Below are positions 24,685 to 32,332 of a stretch of DNA of 33,092 nt, piece by piece (within the stretch, counting starts at the first letter, position 1; each line of letters starts with the position of its first letter). The position numbers were made by a program, and so were the translations under genes. The DNA lies in NCBI GenBank assembly GCA_002280405.1, contig NCDY01000026.1:1-33092 (forward strand), in the 5' to 3' direction. The DNA comes from Rhodobacterales bacterium 32-66-9. Lineage in GTDB: Bacteria; Pseudomonadota; Alphaproteobacteria; Rhodobacterales; Rhodobacteraceae. The notes under the pieces were generated by a model that was not told where the DNA came from, did not search any database, and saw only the letters and a list, made by a program, of their open reading frames with translations.

Positions 24685-26184
24685 ATGCCGCGCGGAATGA
24701 CCCAGGATCCGCGCTTTGCGCCCGGGCCGGTCGCGGCCGGGCCGCGCAGGATCACCGCGATGACCGTGGCGGCGATCCTGGCGATCACCCTCTGGCGCCT
24801 CGGGCTTGCGCTGTTGGACCGTACCGAGCTTTCGACCGACGAGGCGCAATACTGGGCCTGGGGGCAGTCGCTGGCGTTCGGCTATTACTCCAAGCCGCCG
24901 CTGATCGGCTGGATCCTGCGTGGCAGCAGCGAAGTTCTGGGCGATAGCGTCGCAGCGGTGCGGCTGGCGGCCCCGCTGTTCCACATGGCGACAGCGCTGG
25001 TCCTGTTTCATTTCGCCCGCCGTCTCTTGCCTGTGCCGGTGGCAGCGATCGCAGCCCTTTCCTACCTGACCACGCCGGCGGTCGCGGTGGGCTCTGCATT
25101 GATGACGACGGACACGCCGCTCCTGCTGAGCGCGGCGATCGCCATGGGGCTGCAAACTTTGCTTGCCGAAGCGCGGGCCGAAAACCGGCCCGCGATCGGG
25201 CTGGCGCTGCTTTTCGGCCTGGTGCTCGGGGTCGGACTGCTGGCCAAATACGCGCTGCTCTTCTGGCTGGCCGGAGCCGCCATCGCGGCCTGGATCTCGC
25301 CGCTGTTTCGTCCGCGCGGGGTGGATGCCCTGATCGCGACCGCGGTCATGCTGGTGGTGATCGCACCGAATCTGTGGTGGCTGCTGCAGTGGAACTTCAT
25401 CACCTTGGCGCATGTGCAGCAGATCACCGAGGGCAACGGGCTTTCGCTGCTCCGCCCGCTGATGTTCGTGGCCGAGCAGGCCCTGGTGATCGGGCCGATC
25501 CTTCTGGTCGCCATCGTGCTGGCTGTCGGCAGAGCGCCGAAGGACGCCCTGACGGCCGGACTTGCGGCGTTGACGCTGACCCCGTTGGCGATCGTGTTCG
25601 GGCAGGCGGTAAAAGGGCCGGTCCTGGCGAACTGGGCGGTCCTTTTTCTGCTGCCCGGGGCGGTTCTTGGCGCGATGTGGCTGGTCCGGCACCCAAGGCT
25701 GACATGGCTGTCGCTGCTTGTTGGCCTCGCGGTCACGCTTGCGCTGCCCCTGGCAAAGGTTTTCCCGGCCGCTCTGCCCGAAGCGGGGGGCAAGCCTCTG
25801 ATGGCGCGCTATCTTGGCCATGAGGAAATCGCCCGCTGGGCGCTGCGCGCCGCGAACGAGGCAGGTGCGAGGACGCTTGTCGTTCCCGGCCGGGACCTGA
25901 TGGTCGACCTGCTGTGGTTCGGCCGCGATTCGCCGCTGGTCCTGCGCGCCGTGCCCCCTGCCGGTCGTCCCGCCCATCATTGGGAACTGACCGCCGCGTT
26001 CGATCCGGCGACCGATCCGGGGCCGGTCGCGCTGATCTGGCCCGAAGAGCAACCGCTGCCCTGCGCCGCCGCGATCCCGACCGGACGCTTCACCGCCCCG
26101 CCGGGTGCCTATGGCGGGCGGAACTTCCTGATGGTGCGCCTGACCGCACCAGGCTGCCTGCGCCCGAGAAAGGCCACCCGATGA
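24685..26184 (+). CDS. GT39 family glycosyltransferase (ArnT/PMT-like)
   Basis: A 499-residue polytopic membrane protein with about eleven hydrophobic helices. The first periplasmic loop has the GT39 catalytic acid pair in LSTDEAQYWAWGQ, followed by GYYSKPPLIGWI. Such enzymes move a sugar from a polyprenyl phosphate donor to lipid A or protein in the periplasmic leaflet. The C-terminal soluble region is short. An ATG at 24760 has AGGATC eight bases ahead and would remove 25 residues; it is a real alternative start. The stop overlaps the start of the PAP2 gene (ATGA), so the two are coupled and may act on the same lipid. No donor-biosynthesis gene is nearby. Confidence 0.88.
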   Translation: MPRGMTQDPRFAPGPVAAGPRRITAMTVAAILAITLWRLGLALLDRTELSTDEAQYWAWGQSLAFGYYSKPPLIGWILRGSSEVLGDSVAAVRLAAPLFHMATALVLFHFARRLLPVPVAAIAALSYLTTPAVAVGSALMTTDTPLLLSAAIAMGLQTLLAEARAENRPAIGLALLFGLVLGVGLLAKYALLFWLAGAAIAAWISPLFRPRGVDALIATAVMLVVIAPNLWWLLQWNFITLAHVQQITEGNGLSLLRPLMFVAEQALVIGPILLVAIVLAVGRAPKDALTAGLAALTLTPLAIVFGQAVKGPVLANWAVLFLLPGAVLGAMWLVRHPRLTWLSLLVGLAVTLALPLAKVFPAALPEAGGKPLMARYLGHEEIARWALRAANEAGARTLVVPGRDLMVDLLWFGRDSPLVLRAVPPAGRPAHHWELTAAFDPATDPGPVALIWPEEQPLPCAAAIPTGRFTAPPGAYGGRNFLMVRLTAPGCLRPRKATR

Positions 26185-26963
26185 CGGACCAGCTTTACCA
26201 GCGGCTTGTGGTTGCTGTCCTGCTTGCCTTTGTCCTGGCGCAAGCGGTCTTTGCCGCCTTTCCGCGCATCGACCTTGCGGTTTCGGCGCGATTCGCCGCT
26301 GGCACGTCCGGGTTCCCCTGGGCCAGCCAGGCACCCGCGACGGTCAACCTGGTGCTGCGGCGTCTTGGCGAGGGGCTGACCCTTCTGCTGATCCTGTGGT
26401 GGTGTCTCGGGGCGGCTACCGGCAGCCTGAAAGGCGACGACCTTCGGGCCTGGGCCCTGGCGCCGCTTGGTGTCGTGCTGTCCAGCGGTGGCATCGTCAA
26501 TCTGGTCCTGAAGGACCAGGTGGGCCGGGCAAGGCCCGCCGACATCGCCGAGTTCGGCGGCAGAGCGGGCTTTAGCCCGGCCTGGGAGGTGACCCGCCAG
26601 TGCAGCCGGAACTGTTCGTTCACCTCGGGCGAAGTGGCCCTGGCCGCAAGCATCGCGATCGCGGTGGTGGTCCTGCTCTGGCCGCGCCTCGGTCGGACCC
26701 GCGCCCGCATCGCCGCAATTCTGCTGGCCGTGGCCTATGTCGGCGTGGTGGCATTTCTGCGCATCGGTCTTGGTCGCCATTTCCTGAGCGACACGATCTT
26801 TTCAACCTTGTTCTCGGCAGTCGTCGTGCTGGTTCTCTACCGTCTTCTTGGCATCGGGCGGGCCCGGCGCGCCTTCGACCCCGCGCTGCCTTTGCGCACC
26901 ACCCGCCGGTGGCTTGAGGTGCCGACGCGCCGCGCGCTGAGGTGGCTGCGGCGGGCGTCGTGA
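26181..26963 (+). CDS. PAP2-family membrane phosphatase (LpxE-like)
   Basis: A 260-residue membrane protein with about six helices. It has PAP2 motif 1 KDQVGRARP, and motif 3 as LRIGLGRHFLSDTI. Motif 2, usually PSGH, reads CSFTSGEVA, so the conserved His is replaced by Glu. PAP2 enzymes remove phosphate from lipid phosphates such as lipid A or undecaprenyl pyrophosphate. Coupling to a GT39 transferase suggests lipid A dephosphorylation and modification; that is an inference. Loss of the motif 2 histidine, if not normal for this clade, could change activity. Confidence 0.87.
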   Translation: MTDQLYQRLVVAVLLAFVLAQAVFAAFPRIDLAVSARFAAGTSGFPWASQAPATVNLVLRRLGEGLTLLLILWWCLGAATGSLKGDDLRAWALAPLGVVLSSGGIVNLVLKDQVGRARPADIAEFGGRAGFSPAWEVTRQCSRNCSFTSGEVALAASIAIAVVVLLWPRLGRTRARIAAILLAVAYVGVVAFLRIGLGRHFLSDTIFSTLFSAVVVLVLYRLLGIGRARRAFDPALPLRTTRRWLEVPTRRALRWLRRAS

Positions 26964-26964
26964 C

Positions 26965-27018
26965 GGCCGGCGCGGCATGGTCGCGCAAAGCCGCGCGGCC
27001 AGACGGGCGCTTGCGCCC
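26965..27018. terminator. Bidirectional hairpins between convergent PAP2 and mutarotase genes
   Basis: GGCCGGCGCGGC (26965-26976) pairs with GCCGCGCGGCC (26990-27000), with one bulge. A second hairpin, GGGCG-CTTG-CGCCC (27005-27018), has a stable CUUG-type loop and is followed by TTT on the plus strand. The 84-base gap between two gene ends supports termination in both directions. Confidence 0.55.
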
Positions 27019-27047
27019 TTTGCGATCCTGACCATCCGCTTCGACGG

Positions 27048-27500
27048 TCACGGCACCGGCGCAATCACGCCTTTGCGAAACATGAAGCAGCCGTAGAACC
27101 GACGCTCGCCGGTCTGGATCACGGCATAGGATTTGCGCGCCATGTCGTAGAAGGCAAAGCGCTCGATCCCGATCATCGGCCGCGGCCTGCCCTCGGCGGC
27201 GTCGATTTCGGCCTGCACCTCGGCCTGGACCGGAGGAATCGCCGCCGGATCGCCGACGACTTCCATCCGGCCGGCAAAATCGTCGACGAATGTATCCAGG
27301 GGCAGGACGGACAGGATCGCGCGGACGGCGTCGGCGCAGGTCAGGTTCTCCATCCGCAAAAGCTGCCCCGTCACCGTGGCCCGCGCCACCGAGTCGGCAG
27401 GAAAGTTGGTGTCCGCGACGATCAGCACATCGCCGTGGCCCATGGCGCGCAGGCAGGCCAGCACATCGGCATTCAGCCGGTTGTCGATTCCCTTCAGCAT
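27048..27500 (-). CDS. RbsD/FucU-family sugar mutarotase
   Basis: A 150-residue protein of the RbsD/FucU family, which interconverts anomers or ring forms of sugars (fucose, ribose) in the cytoplasm after uptake. Conserved features are LACLRAMGHGDVLIVADTNFPA near the N-terminus, and the C-terminal RFAFYDMARKSYAVIQTGERRFYGCFMFRKGVI. A near-perfect AGGAGGGACG precedes the ATG at 27500. It is 25 bases downstream of the UgpC-type ATPase, clearly the same operon. It suggests that the importer handles a monosaccharide such as a deoxyhexose, or a sugar with ring-form choice. Confidence 0.88.
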   Translation of the reverse strand: MLKGIDNRLNADVLACLRAMGHGDVLIVADTNFPADSVARATVTGQLLRMENLTCADAVRAILSVLPLDTFVDDFAGRMEVVGDPAAIPPVQAEVQAEIDAAEGRPRPMIGIERFAFYDMARKSYAVIQTGERRFYGCFMFRKGVIAPVP

Positions 27501-27525
27501 GGACGTCCCTCCTGGATGCGCCGGC

Positions 27526-28575
27526 CTAGATGCGTTGGCCGGTGGCCTTGTCGAAAACGTGCGCCGCAGCCGGATCCGGCGCAAGCGTGATGGCGGCGCC
27601 AGGGGCGAAGGCGACCCGGTTGCGGAAGACCGCCGTCAGGTCGCGCCCGGCACTGCGCAGCACCACATGCGTCTCCGCTCCCGTCGGCTCGATCACCGCG
27701 ACGGTCGCGGGCAGACCGGCTTCGGCCTGGTGAAGATGTTCGGGGCGGATGCCGTAGATCACGTCGCGCCCCTCTTCGGCCGCGACGCCGCTGGGCAGAG
27801 GCAGGCGCGAGCCGCCGATGTCCACCATCCGGCCCGAAACACGGCCTTCAAGGAGGTTCATCGACGGGCTGCCGATGAAGGCCGCGACGAAGACATTGGC
27901 CGGGCGGTCGTACAGTTCCAGCGGTGCGCCGACCTGTTCGATCCGCCCGCCCTGCATCACCACGATGCGGTCGGCCATGGTCATCGCCTCGATCTGGTCG
28001 TGGGTGACGTAGACCGTCGTGGTCTTCAGCCGCTGATGCAGCTCCTTGATTTCCGTCCGCATCTGGACCCGCAGCTTGGCGTCGAGGTTCGACAGGGGCT
28101 CGTCGAACAGGAACACCTGCGGGTCGCGCACGATGGCGCGACCCATCGCGACGCGCTGGCGCTGCCCCCCGGACAAGGCGCGGGGGTAGCGGTCAAGGTA
28201 GGGGGTCAACCCCAGGATTCCGGCGGCATGTTCGACCTTCTGGCGGATCGCCGCTGCCGTCATCCCGCGCATCTTCAGCGCAAAGCCCATGTTCGCGGCC
28301 ACGGTCTTGTGCGGATAAAGCGCGTAGTTCTGGAACACCATCGCAATGTCGCGCTCGGACGGCGGCAGGTTGTTCACCCGTTTCTCGCCGATCCTGATGT
28401 CGCCGCCGGTCACTTCCTCCAGCCCGGCGATCATCCGCAGCAGGGTGGACTTGCCGCAGCCCGACGGGCCGACCAGCACGACGAAGGCACCGTCGGGAAT
28501 GTCGAGATCAAGTCCGTGCATCACCTGCAAACCGGCGTAATTCTTGCGCAATGCGCGGATCGTTACCTCGGCCAA
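27526..28575 (-). CDS. ugpC: UgpC/MalK-type sugar ABC transporter ATP-binding protein
   Basis: A 349-residue ATPase of the carbohydrate importer class, at the inner face of the membrane. The Walker A motif is at 36-44 (GPSGCGKST), with the signature [15 protein letters not shown] and Walker [17 protein letters not shown]. The C-terminal TOBE-type domain follows, with YGIRPEHL near the end. The start is a TTG at 28575: GGAGGGGG lies eight bases ahead, and the next codons are [12 protein letters not shown], standard for the family. It is the first gene of a leftward operon with the mutarotase, facing the solute-binding protein gene. Confidence 0.93.
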   Translation of the reverse strand: MAEVTIRALRKNYAGLQVMHGLDLDIPDGAFVVLVGPSGCGKSTLLRMIAGLEEVTGGDIRIGEKRVNNLPPSERDIAMVFQNYALYPHKTVAANMGFALKMRGMTAAAIRQKVEHAAGILGLTPYLDRYPRALSGGQRQRVAMGRAIVRDPQVFLFDEPLSNLDAKLRVQMRTEIKELHQRLKTTTVYVTHDQIEAMTMADRIVVMQGGRIEQVGAPLELYDRPANVFVAAFIGSPSMNLLEGRVSGRMVDIGGSRLPLPSGVAAEEGRDVIYGIRPEHLHQAEAGLPATVAVIEPTGAETHVVLRSAGRDLTAVFRNRVAFAPGAAITLAPDPAAAHVFDKATGQRI

Positions 28576-28646
28576 ACGCGTGCCCCCTCCGAACTCCTGC
28601 AGATACCTACCGCAGCATCGCCGGGTCTGTCCATCCGCTGACCATA

Positions 28647-28658
28647 CTAACATGTTAG
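28647..28658. promoter_or_regulatory. Operator-like palindrome CTAACATGTTAG
   Basis: A perfect 12-bp palindrome five bases upstream of the TTGACA at 28663, between the divergent ABC genes. A one-base variant occurs at 31216-31227 before the first permease. Two similar sites in one transport locus point to the same regulator, not encoded in the window. Confidence 0.6.
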
Positions 28659-28746
28659 AATCTTGACAGGGCCTTGCGGCCTTGCGAAGCTGCCCGAGGC
28701 ACGCTGCCAAACCGGGGAGAGGGAGACCCCTGCGCAGCACGATCAG

Positions 28747-28770
28747 TCTGCAGACAGTTCCGTCTGCGGA
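28747..28770 (+). other. Leader hairpin of the solute-binding protein mRNA
   Basis: TCTGCAGAC-AGTTCC-GTCTGCGGA forms a 9-bp stem (one G-U pair) about 110 bases before the solute-binding protein start. It may stabilise the mRNA. No known riboswitch pattern is recognised. Confidence 0.4.
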
Positions 28771-28879
28771 AGGCCGGAAGTCTGGCCGCTGAGGGGCGGC
28801 ACCGCTGAGCACACAGAACCGACACCAGGCCACGCCGGGGAAAACCGGTTCGGGCATGTTCCAAAAGGGAGGAGCTATC

Positions 28880-30511
28880 TTGAAGGTTGAACTTTACGAG
28901 GCGCTGTCGCGGTCCCGGCTGAGCCGCCGCCGCATGTTGCAGGGCACGGCCGCACTGGGCGCGATGGCAGCGATGCCGACGGCCATGGGCCTCCGCCCCG
29001 CCATGGCACAGGGCAACTTGCGGGCCGAGATCCTGAAGATCCCGGGCGTGGGCAAGGGCAGCCCGACCGATGCCGACTGGCAGAAGGTGGGAGAGATGAC
29101 CCTCGGGCCGACCAAGGCCAATGTGGCCGAGGGCGAGTTCGCCGGGGTGGAGCTGACCTTCATGGGGCTCAACAACCAGAATCTGCACAACGTGCTGTTC
29201 CGCGGCTTCCTGAAGCCGTGGGAGGCCTATACCGGGGCCAAGATCAACTGGATCGACCTGGCGCAGGCCGACTACAATCCGCGCCTGCAGCAGGCCATCG
29301 CGACCGGAACCGTCGATTTCGACATCATCGAGATGGGCGCACCCTTCGAAGGCGACACCGCAGGCAAGGGCCTGCTTGACCCGATGCCCGACTGGGTCGC
29401 CGCGCAGATCGAGGCCGACGACCTCGTGAACTACCTGAAACCGCCGGTGGGCACCTGGGATGGCAAGACCTACCGCGTCACCATCGACGGCGACACCCAC
29501 ACCCTGGCCTATCGCAAGGACTATTTCGGCGACGGCGGGATCGGCGGCGCCGAGATGCCCCGGCACTGGGAAGACGTGAACGCGATGTCGGTGGCGCTGA
29601 AAGGCAAGACCGACCCGCTGACCGGCCTGCCCGCCTACGGCTTCCTTGACCCGCTGAAGGGCTGGGGCGGCTTCGGATTCTACTTCTTGGAAGACCGGGC
29701 CACGGCCTATGTCAAGCACCCCTCCGATCCCGCCTGGCTGTTCGATCCCGACACGATGAAGCCGCGAGTCAACAACCCGGGCTGGGTGCAGGCGATCCAG
29801 GACGTGATGGACCTGATCAAGGCCGACGCCTATCCGCCGGACCAGATCAACGCCGACCCCGGCACCACCGCCTTCAGCCAGTTCCTGGCGGGAACCGGCA
29901 CGGCGCTGACCTGGTGGGGGGACGTGGGATCGAACGCCCGCACCTCGGACACGTCGGTCGTGGGCGATGTCGTCGGCTTCGACATCAACCCCGGTGCCAA
30001 GCGTGTCTACAATCACGCCGCCGGCGCCTGGGAAGAGACCGAGAACTTCGCCCCGAACCTGGCCTATCTGGGCTGGGGGGTCTATGTCACGAGCCGCGTC
30101 TCGGGCGACGAGAAGAAGCGCAAGGCGGCCTGGTCGGCGGCGGCGCATCTGGGCGGCAAGGACCTCTCGTTGTGGACAGCCGCCTATCCCTCGGGCTTCC
30201 AGCCCTACCGCAACAGCCACTTCAACTTCGACGAATGGGAAGCGGCAGGCTATGACCGGGCTTTCATCGAGGATTACCTCGGGTCGAACCGCGACAGCTA
30301 CAATCACCCAAACGCCGCGATCGAGCCGCGGATCCCCGGCATCTTCCAGTATTACTCCATCGCCGAGGACGAGCTGGCCAAGGGCTTTGCCGGAAAATAC
30401 GCTTCGGCGCAGGAGACGGCCGATGCCATTGCCGCCGCCTGGGAGAAGATCACCGACGAGATCGGCCGCGACAGCCAGATCGCGCTCTACAAGGCCTCGC
30501 TCGGGATGTGA
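28880..30511 (+). CDS. Extracellular solute-binding protein of a carbohydrate ABC importer
   Basis: A 543-residue periplasmic binding protein, longer than the usual 400-450. The N-terminus [19 protein letters not shown] is a twin-arginine (Tat) signal, ending near residue 43 at AMAQG. The mature protein has the family-1-type fold, with ARG-poor but acidic/aromatic surfaces (for example [12 protein letters not shown] and [16 protein letters not shown]) typical of sugar binding. The start is a TTG at 28880 with GGGAGGAG about seven bases ahead; an ATG at 28856 would place that Shine-Dalgarno inside the gene. It is followed by two hairpins, and 717 bases later by the permeases. Confidence 0.92.
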   Translation: MKVELYEALSRSRLSRRRMLQGTAALGAMAAMPTAMGLRPAMAQGNLRAEILKIPGVGKGSPTDADWQKVGEMTLGPTKANVAEGEFAGVELTFMGLNNQNLHNVLFRGFLKPWEAYTGAKINWIDLAQADYNPRLQQAIATGTVDFDIIEMGAPFEGDTAGKGLLDPMPDWVAAQIEADDLVNYLKPPVGTWDGKTYRVTIDGDTHTLAYRKDYFGDGGIGGAEMPRHWEDVNAMSVALKGKTDPLTGLPAYGFLDPLKGWGGFGFYFLEDRATAYVKHPSDPAWLFDPDTMKPRVNNPGWVQAIQDVMDLIKADAYPPDQINADPGTTAFSQFLAGTGTALTWWGDVGSNARTSDTSVVGDVVGFDINPGAKRVYNHAAGAWEETENFAPNLAYLGWGVYVTSRVSGDEKKRKAAWSAAAHLGGKDLSLWTAAYPSGFQPYRNSHFNFDEWEAAGYDRAFIEDYLGSNRDSYNHPNAAIEPRIPGIFQYYSIAEDELAKGFAGKYASAQETADAIAAAWEKITDEIGRDSQIALYKASLGM

Positions 30512-30516
30512 CGACC

Positions 30517-30538
30517 GGATGGGCCACGGTGCCCATCC
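30517..30538 (+). terminator. First hairpin after the solute-binding protein gene
   Basis: GGATGGGC-CACGGT-GCCCATCC, an 8-bp perfect stem with a 6-base loop, six bases beyond the stop. With the next hairpin it may stabilise the binding-protein mRNA and reduce read-through to the permeases. Confidence 0.5.
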
Positions 30539-30547
30539 CACCTCTTT

Positions 30548-30575
30548 CGGGCGCGCCAGGAAACCGGCGCGCCCG
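30548..30575 (+). terminator. Second, stronger hairpin after the solute-binding protein gene
   Basis: CGGGCGCGCC-AGGAAACC-GGCGCGCCCG, a perfect 10-bp stem with an 8-base loop, followed by TTCTG. It is the best candidate terminator or attenuator of the transcript. Confidence 0.65.
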
Positions 30576-31215
30576 TTCTGATCTGGCGGGCGGCACCGGT
30601 GCCTTGCCGGTCAGCGTCCGCGCCAACCTTCGCGGGCAAGGCTCCGGGCGCGCCTCCTGCTGGCAGTTCGCCTGGCCGTTCACCACTCCCCTCCCGACCG
30701 CCGCGCCCTGGATCGGACGACCGGGCGACCGGTTTCCCCGACGCACGCCGTAGATGACGGCGCGGACGATCGTGCCGACCCCGACTTCATTCGGGTCAGC
30801 CAGGCGCCCTTCGGCTGATCCTCCTCGAGCACAGGCTCGATTGTCGGCTGGCGAGTGGCAGTGCGCCTGCAGTCGACCATTTCTCGCGCTCCCCGGCCTT
30901 GGCACTCCGGTCCAGGCGATGCCGTGCGGCAGGCAACGACCCTGCCGCCGGAAGAGGAACGGGCCTTGCGCCCGGGCTGTCCGGCCACGCGCCAGCCGGG
31001 CCGACCGGAGCGTGACCGGGGACAGTGCGGCAAGCCAGCGCCTGCGACAGTTGCAGCCCGGCGCGCGCCGCGCTGCCATCGGACAGCGCGATCCGACCGT
31101 TTTGCGGGCCGCAGGGCCTGGCTTGCGTCCAGAGCGGCCCTGGTCCAGGTCGTGAGACAGCCTCCCTGCCGGAACCGATCCCGCAAACCCCCTTTCCAAA
31201 GGGACGAGCGCCGCG
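30576..31215. other. Long gene-free stretch inside the ABC locus
   Basis: About 640 bases between the binding-protein hairpins and the permease operator. Several frames are open on both strands, but none has a ribosome-binding site with a recognisable product, and the translations look like random GC-rich sequence. Small hairpins such as CGAGC-ACAG-GCTCG occur. It may hold an unrecognised small RNA or the remnant of a lost gene. Confidence 0.4.
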
Positions 31216-31222
31216 CTAACAT
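31193..31222 (+). promoter_or_regulatory. Candidate permease promoter overlapping the operator
   Basis: TTTCCA (31193-31198) and TAACAT (31217-31222) match 4 of 6 bases each of the -35 and -10 consensus with an 18-base spacer. Transcription would start at about 31229, the permease ATG. The -10 lies inside the palindrome at 31216-31227. Confidence 0.35.
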
Positions 31223-31227
31223 GCTAG
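31216..31227. promoter_or_regulatory. Second operator-like palindrome CTAACATGCTAG
   Basis: Differs from the site at 28647 by one base and ends one base before the permease ATG. In GCTAACATGCTAGC, its wider form, 6 of 7 half-site positions match. Confidence 0.55.
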
Positions 31228-31228
31228 C

Positions 31229-32332
31229 ATGAGCACCGCGACCCATCTGCACATCGTCACCAATGACGACATCCCGGACCGCCGCAAACGGCTTGGCCGA
31301 GGGCTGGTCTGGGGCTCTGCAGGCCTCATGCTTGCCGTGGGTCTGGCGCAGCTGATCCAAAGCCTGGGCTGGCGCGACTTCGGCTTTCAGACCTGGCGGC
31401 CCACGCTTTATGCCTTCTGCCTGTGGGCCACCGCGATCTGCTGGGCGCAGGTGCTGGTGCGCGGCGAGCAGGGCAAGCGCACCCTCTTCGTGCTGCCCGC
31501 AGCCCTGTTCGTCGTGTCACTGACGATCTTTCCGCTGCTCTTCGGCCTGATCATCGCCTTTTCCAGCTGGAACCTCTCCAGCCCGGATGGCCGCCAGTTC
31601 AACGGGGTCGGGAACCTTGTCCAGATGTGGAACGATCCGTTCTACTGGAACGCGCTTCTGAATATGGTCTGGTACAGCCTTGCCATCATCCTGGAATATG
31701 CCATCGCCTTCGGCCTTGCGCTGCTGCTGAACACCCAGATCCGGGCGCGGAAGTTCTTCCGGGTGGCTTTCCTTTTGCCGCTGATGCTGTCACCGGTCGC
31801 CGTCTCGTGGATGATCGGCAAGTCGATGCTGGAACCGCGTTTCGGTCCCCTGTCGCGCCTGGCGCGGCTATTCGGCTGGGAAAATCCCTCGTTCTTCGGC
31901 ACGCCGGAAATGGCCCGGCTGACCATCATGCTGATGGACGCCTGGACCTTCATCCCCTTCATGATGATCATGCTTCTGGCCGGCCTGCAGGCGATCCCGA
32001 AAGAGCTGACCGAAGCGTCGCGTGTCGATGGCGCCACCGGCTGGCGGTCGTTCTGGGAGGTCACCTTCCCGCTGATGCTGCCGGTGTCGATCACCGCGAT
32101 CCTGATCCGGATCATCTTCAAGCTGAAGCTCGCCGACATCGTGATCAACGTCACCTCGGGCGGTCCGGGCGGGGCGACGGATACGGTCACCAGCTTCATT
32201 TTCCGCGAATACCGGGACCGCTCGAACGTCGGTTACGGCACGATGCTGGCCATGGTCTACCTGGTCTTCATCATCATCGGCATGACCATCCTGATGAAAC
32301 TCGCGGCCAGACTGACGGGCCCACGCACATGA
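31229..32332 (+). CDS. Carbohydrate ABC transporter permease (MalF-type)
   Basis: A 367-residue inner-membrane permease with about eight helices: two extra helices at the N-terminus (residues about 27-45 and 56-74) precede the six-helix core. The cytoplasmic EAA loop, which docks on the ATPase, reads ELTEASRVDGATGWRSFWEVTFP. No Shine-Dalgarno is visible before the ATG, and the operator palindrome abuts it, so the mRNA may be leaderless. Its stop overlaps the start of the next permease (ATGA). Confidence 0.9.
   Translation: MSTATHLHIVTNDDIPDRRKRLGRGLVWGSAGLMLAVGLAQLIQSLGWRDFGFQTWRPTLYAFCLWATAICWAQVLVRGEQGKRTLFVLPAALFVVSLTIFPLLFGLIIAFSSWNLSSPDGRQFNGVGNLVQMWNDPFYWNALLNMVWYSLAIILEYAIAFGLALLLNTQIRARKFFRVAFLLPLMLSPVAVSWMIGKSMLEPRFGPLSRLARLFGWENPSFFGTPEMARLTIMLMDAWTFIPFMMIMLLAGLQAIPKELTEASRVDGATGWRSFWEVTFPLMLPVSITAILIRIIFKLKLADIVINVTSGGPGGATDTVTSFIFREYRDRSNVGYGTMLAMVYLVFIIIGMTILMKLAARLTGPRT

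Larger units (their letters stand above)
28576..28879. promoter_or_regulatory. Divergent promoter region of the ABC importer
   Basis: 304 bases between the ATPase and solute-binding protein genes. It contains the operator-like palindrome at 28647-28658, a TTGACA-like -35 on the plus strand at 28663-28668 (the -10 at 17 bases, GAAGCT, is weak), and an RNA hairpin at 28747-28770. The transcript leader of the binding protein gene would be about 180 bases long. No gene is supported in it. Confidence 0.55.

Noticed and set aside
24601..26334. 577-residue minus-strand frame opposite the glycosyltransferase gene
   Set aside because: Gln/Arg-rich shadow; the plus strand encodes a membrane protein with GT39 motifs.
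28669..28879. Riboswitch in the leader of the solute-binding protein mRNA
   Set aside because: Only a single hairpin is visible; no conserved riboswitch core is recognised.
28655..30541. 628-residue minus-strand frame opposite the solute-binding protein gene
   Set aside because: No family signature; the plus strand has a Tat signal, a strong ribosome-binding site and a known fold.
30450..31199. 249-residue minus-strand frame in the ABC-locus gap
   Set aside because: No ribosome-binding site, no recognisable domain, Arg/Pro/Ala-rich throughout; kept only as part of the unexplained gap.
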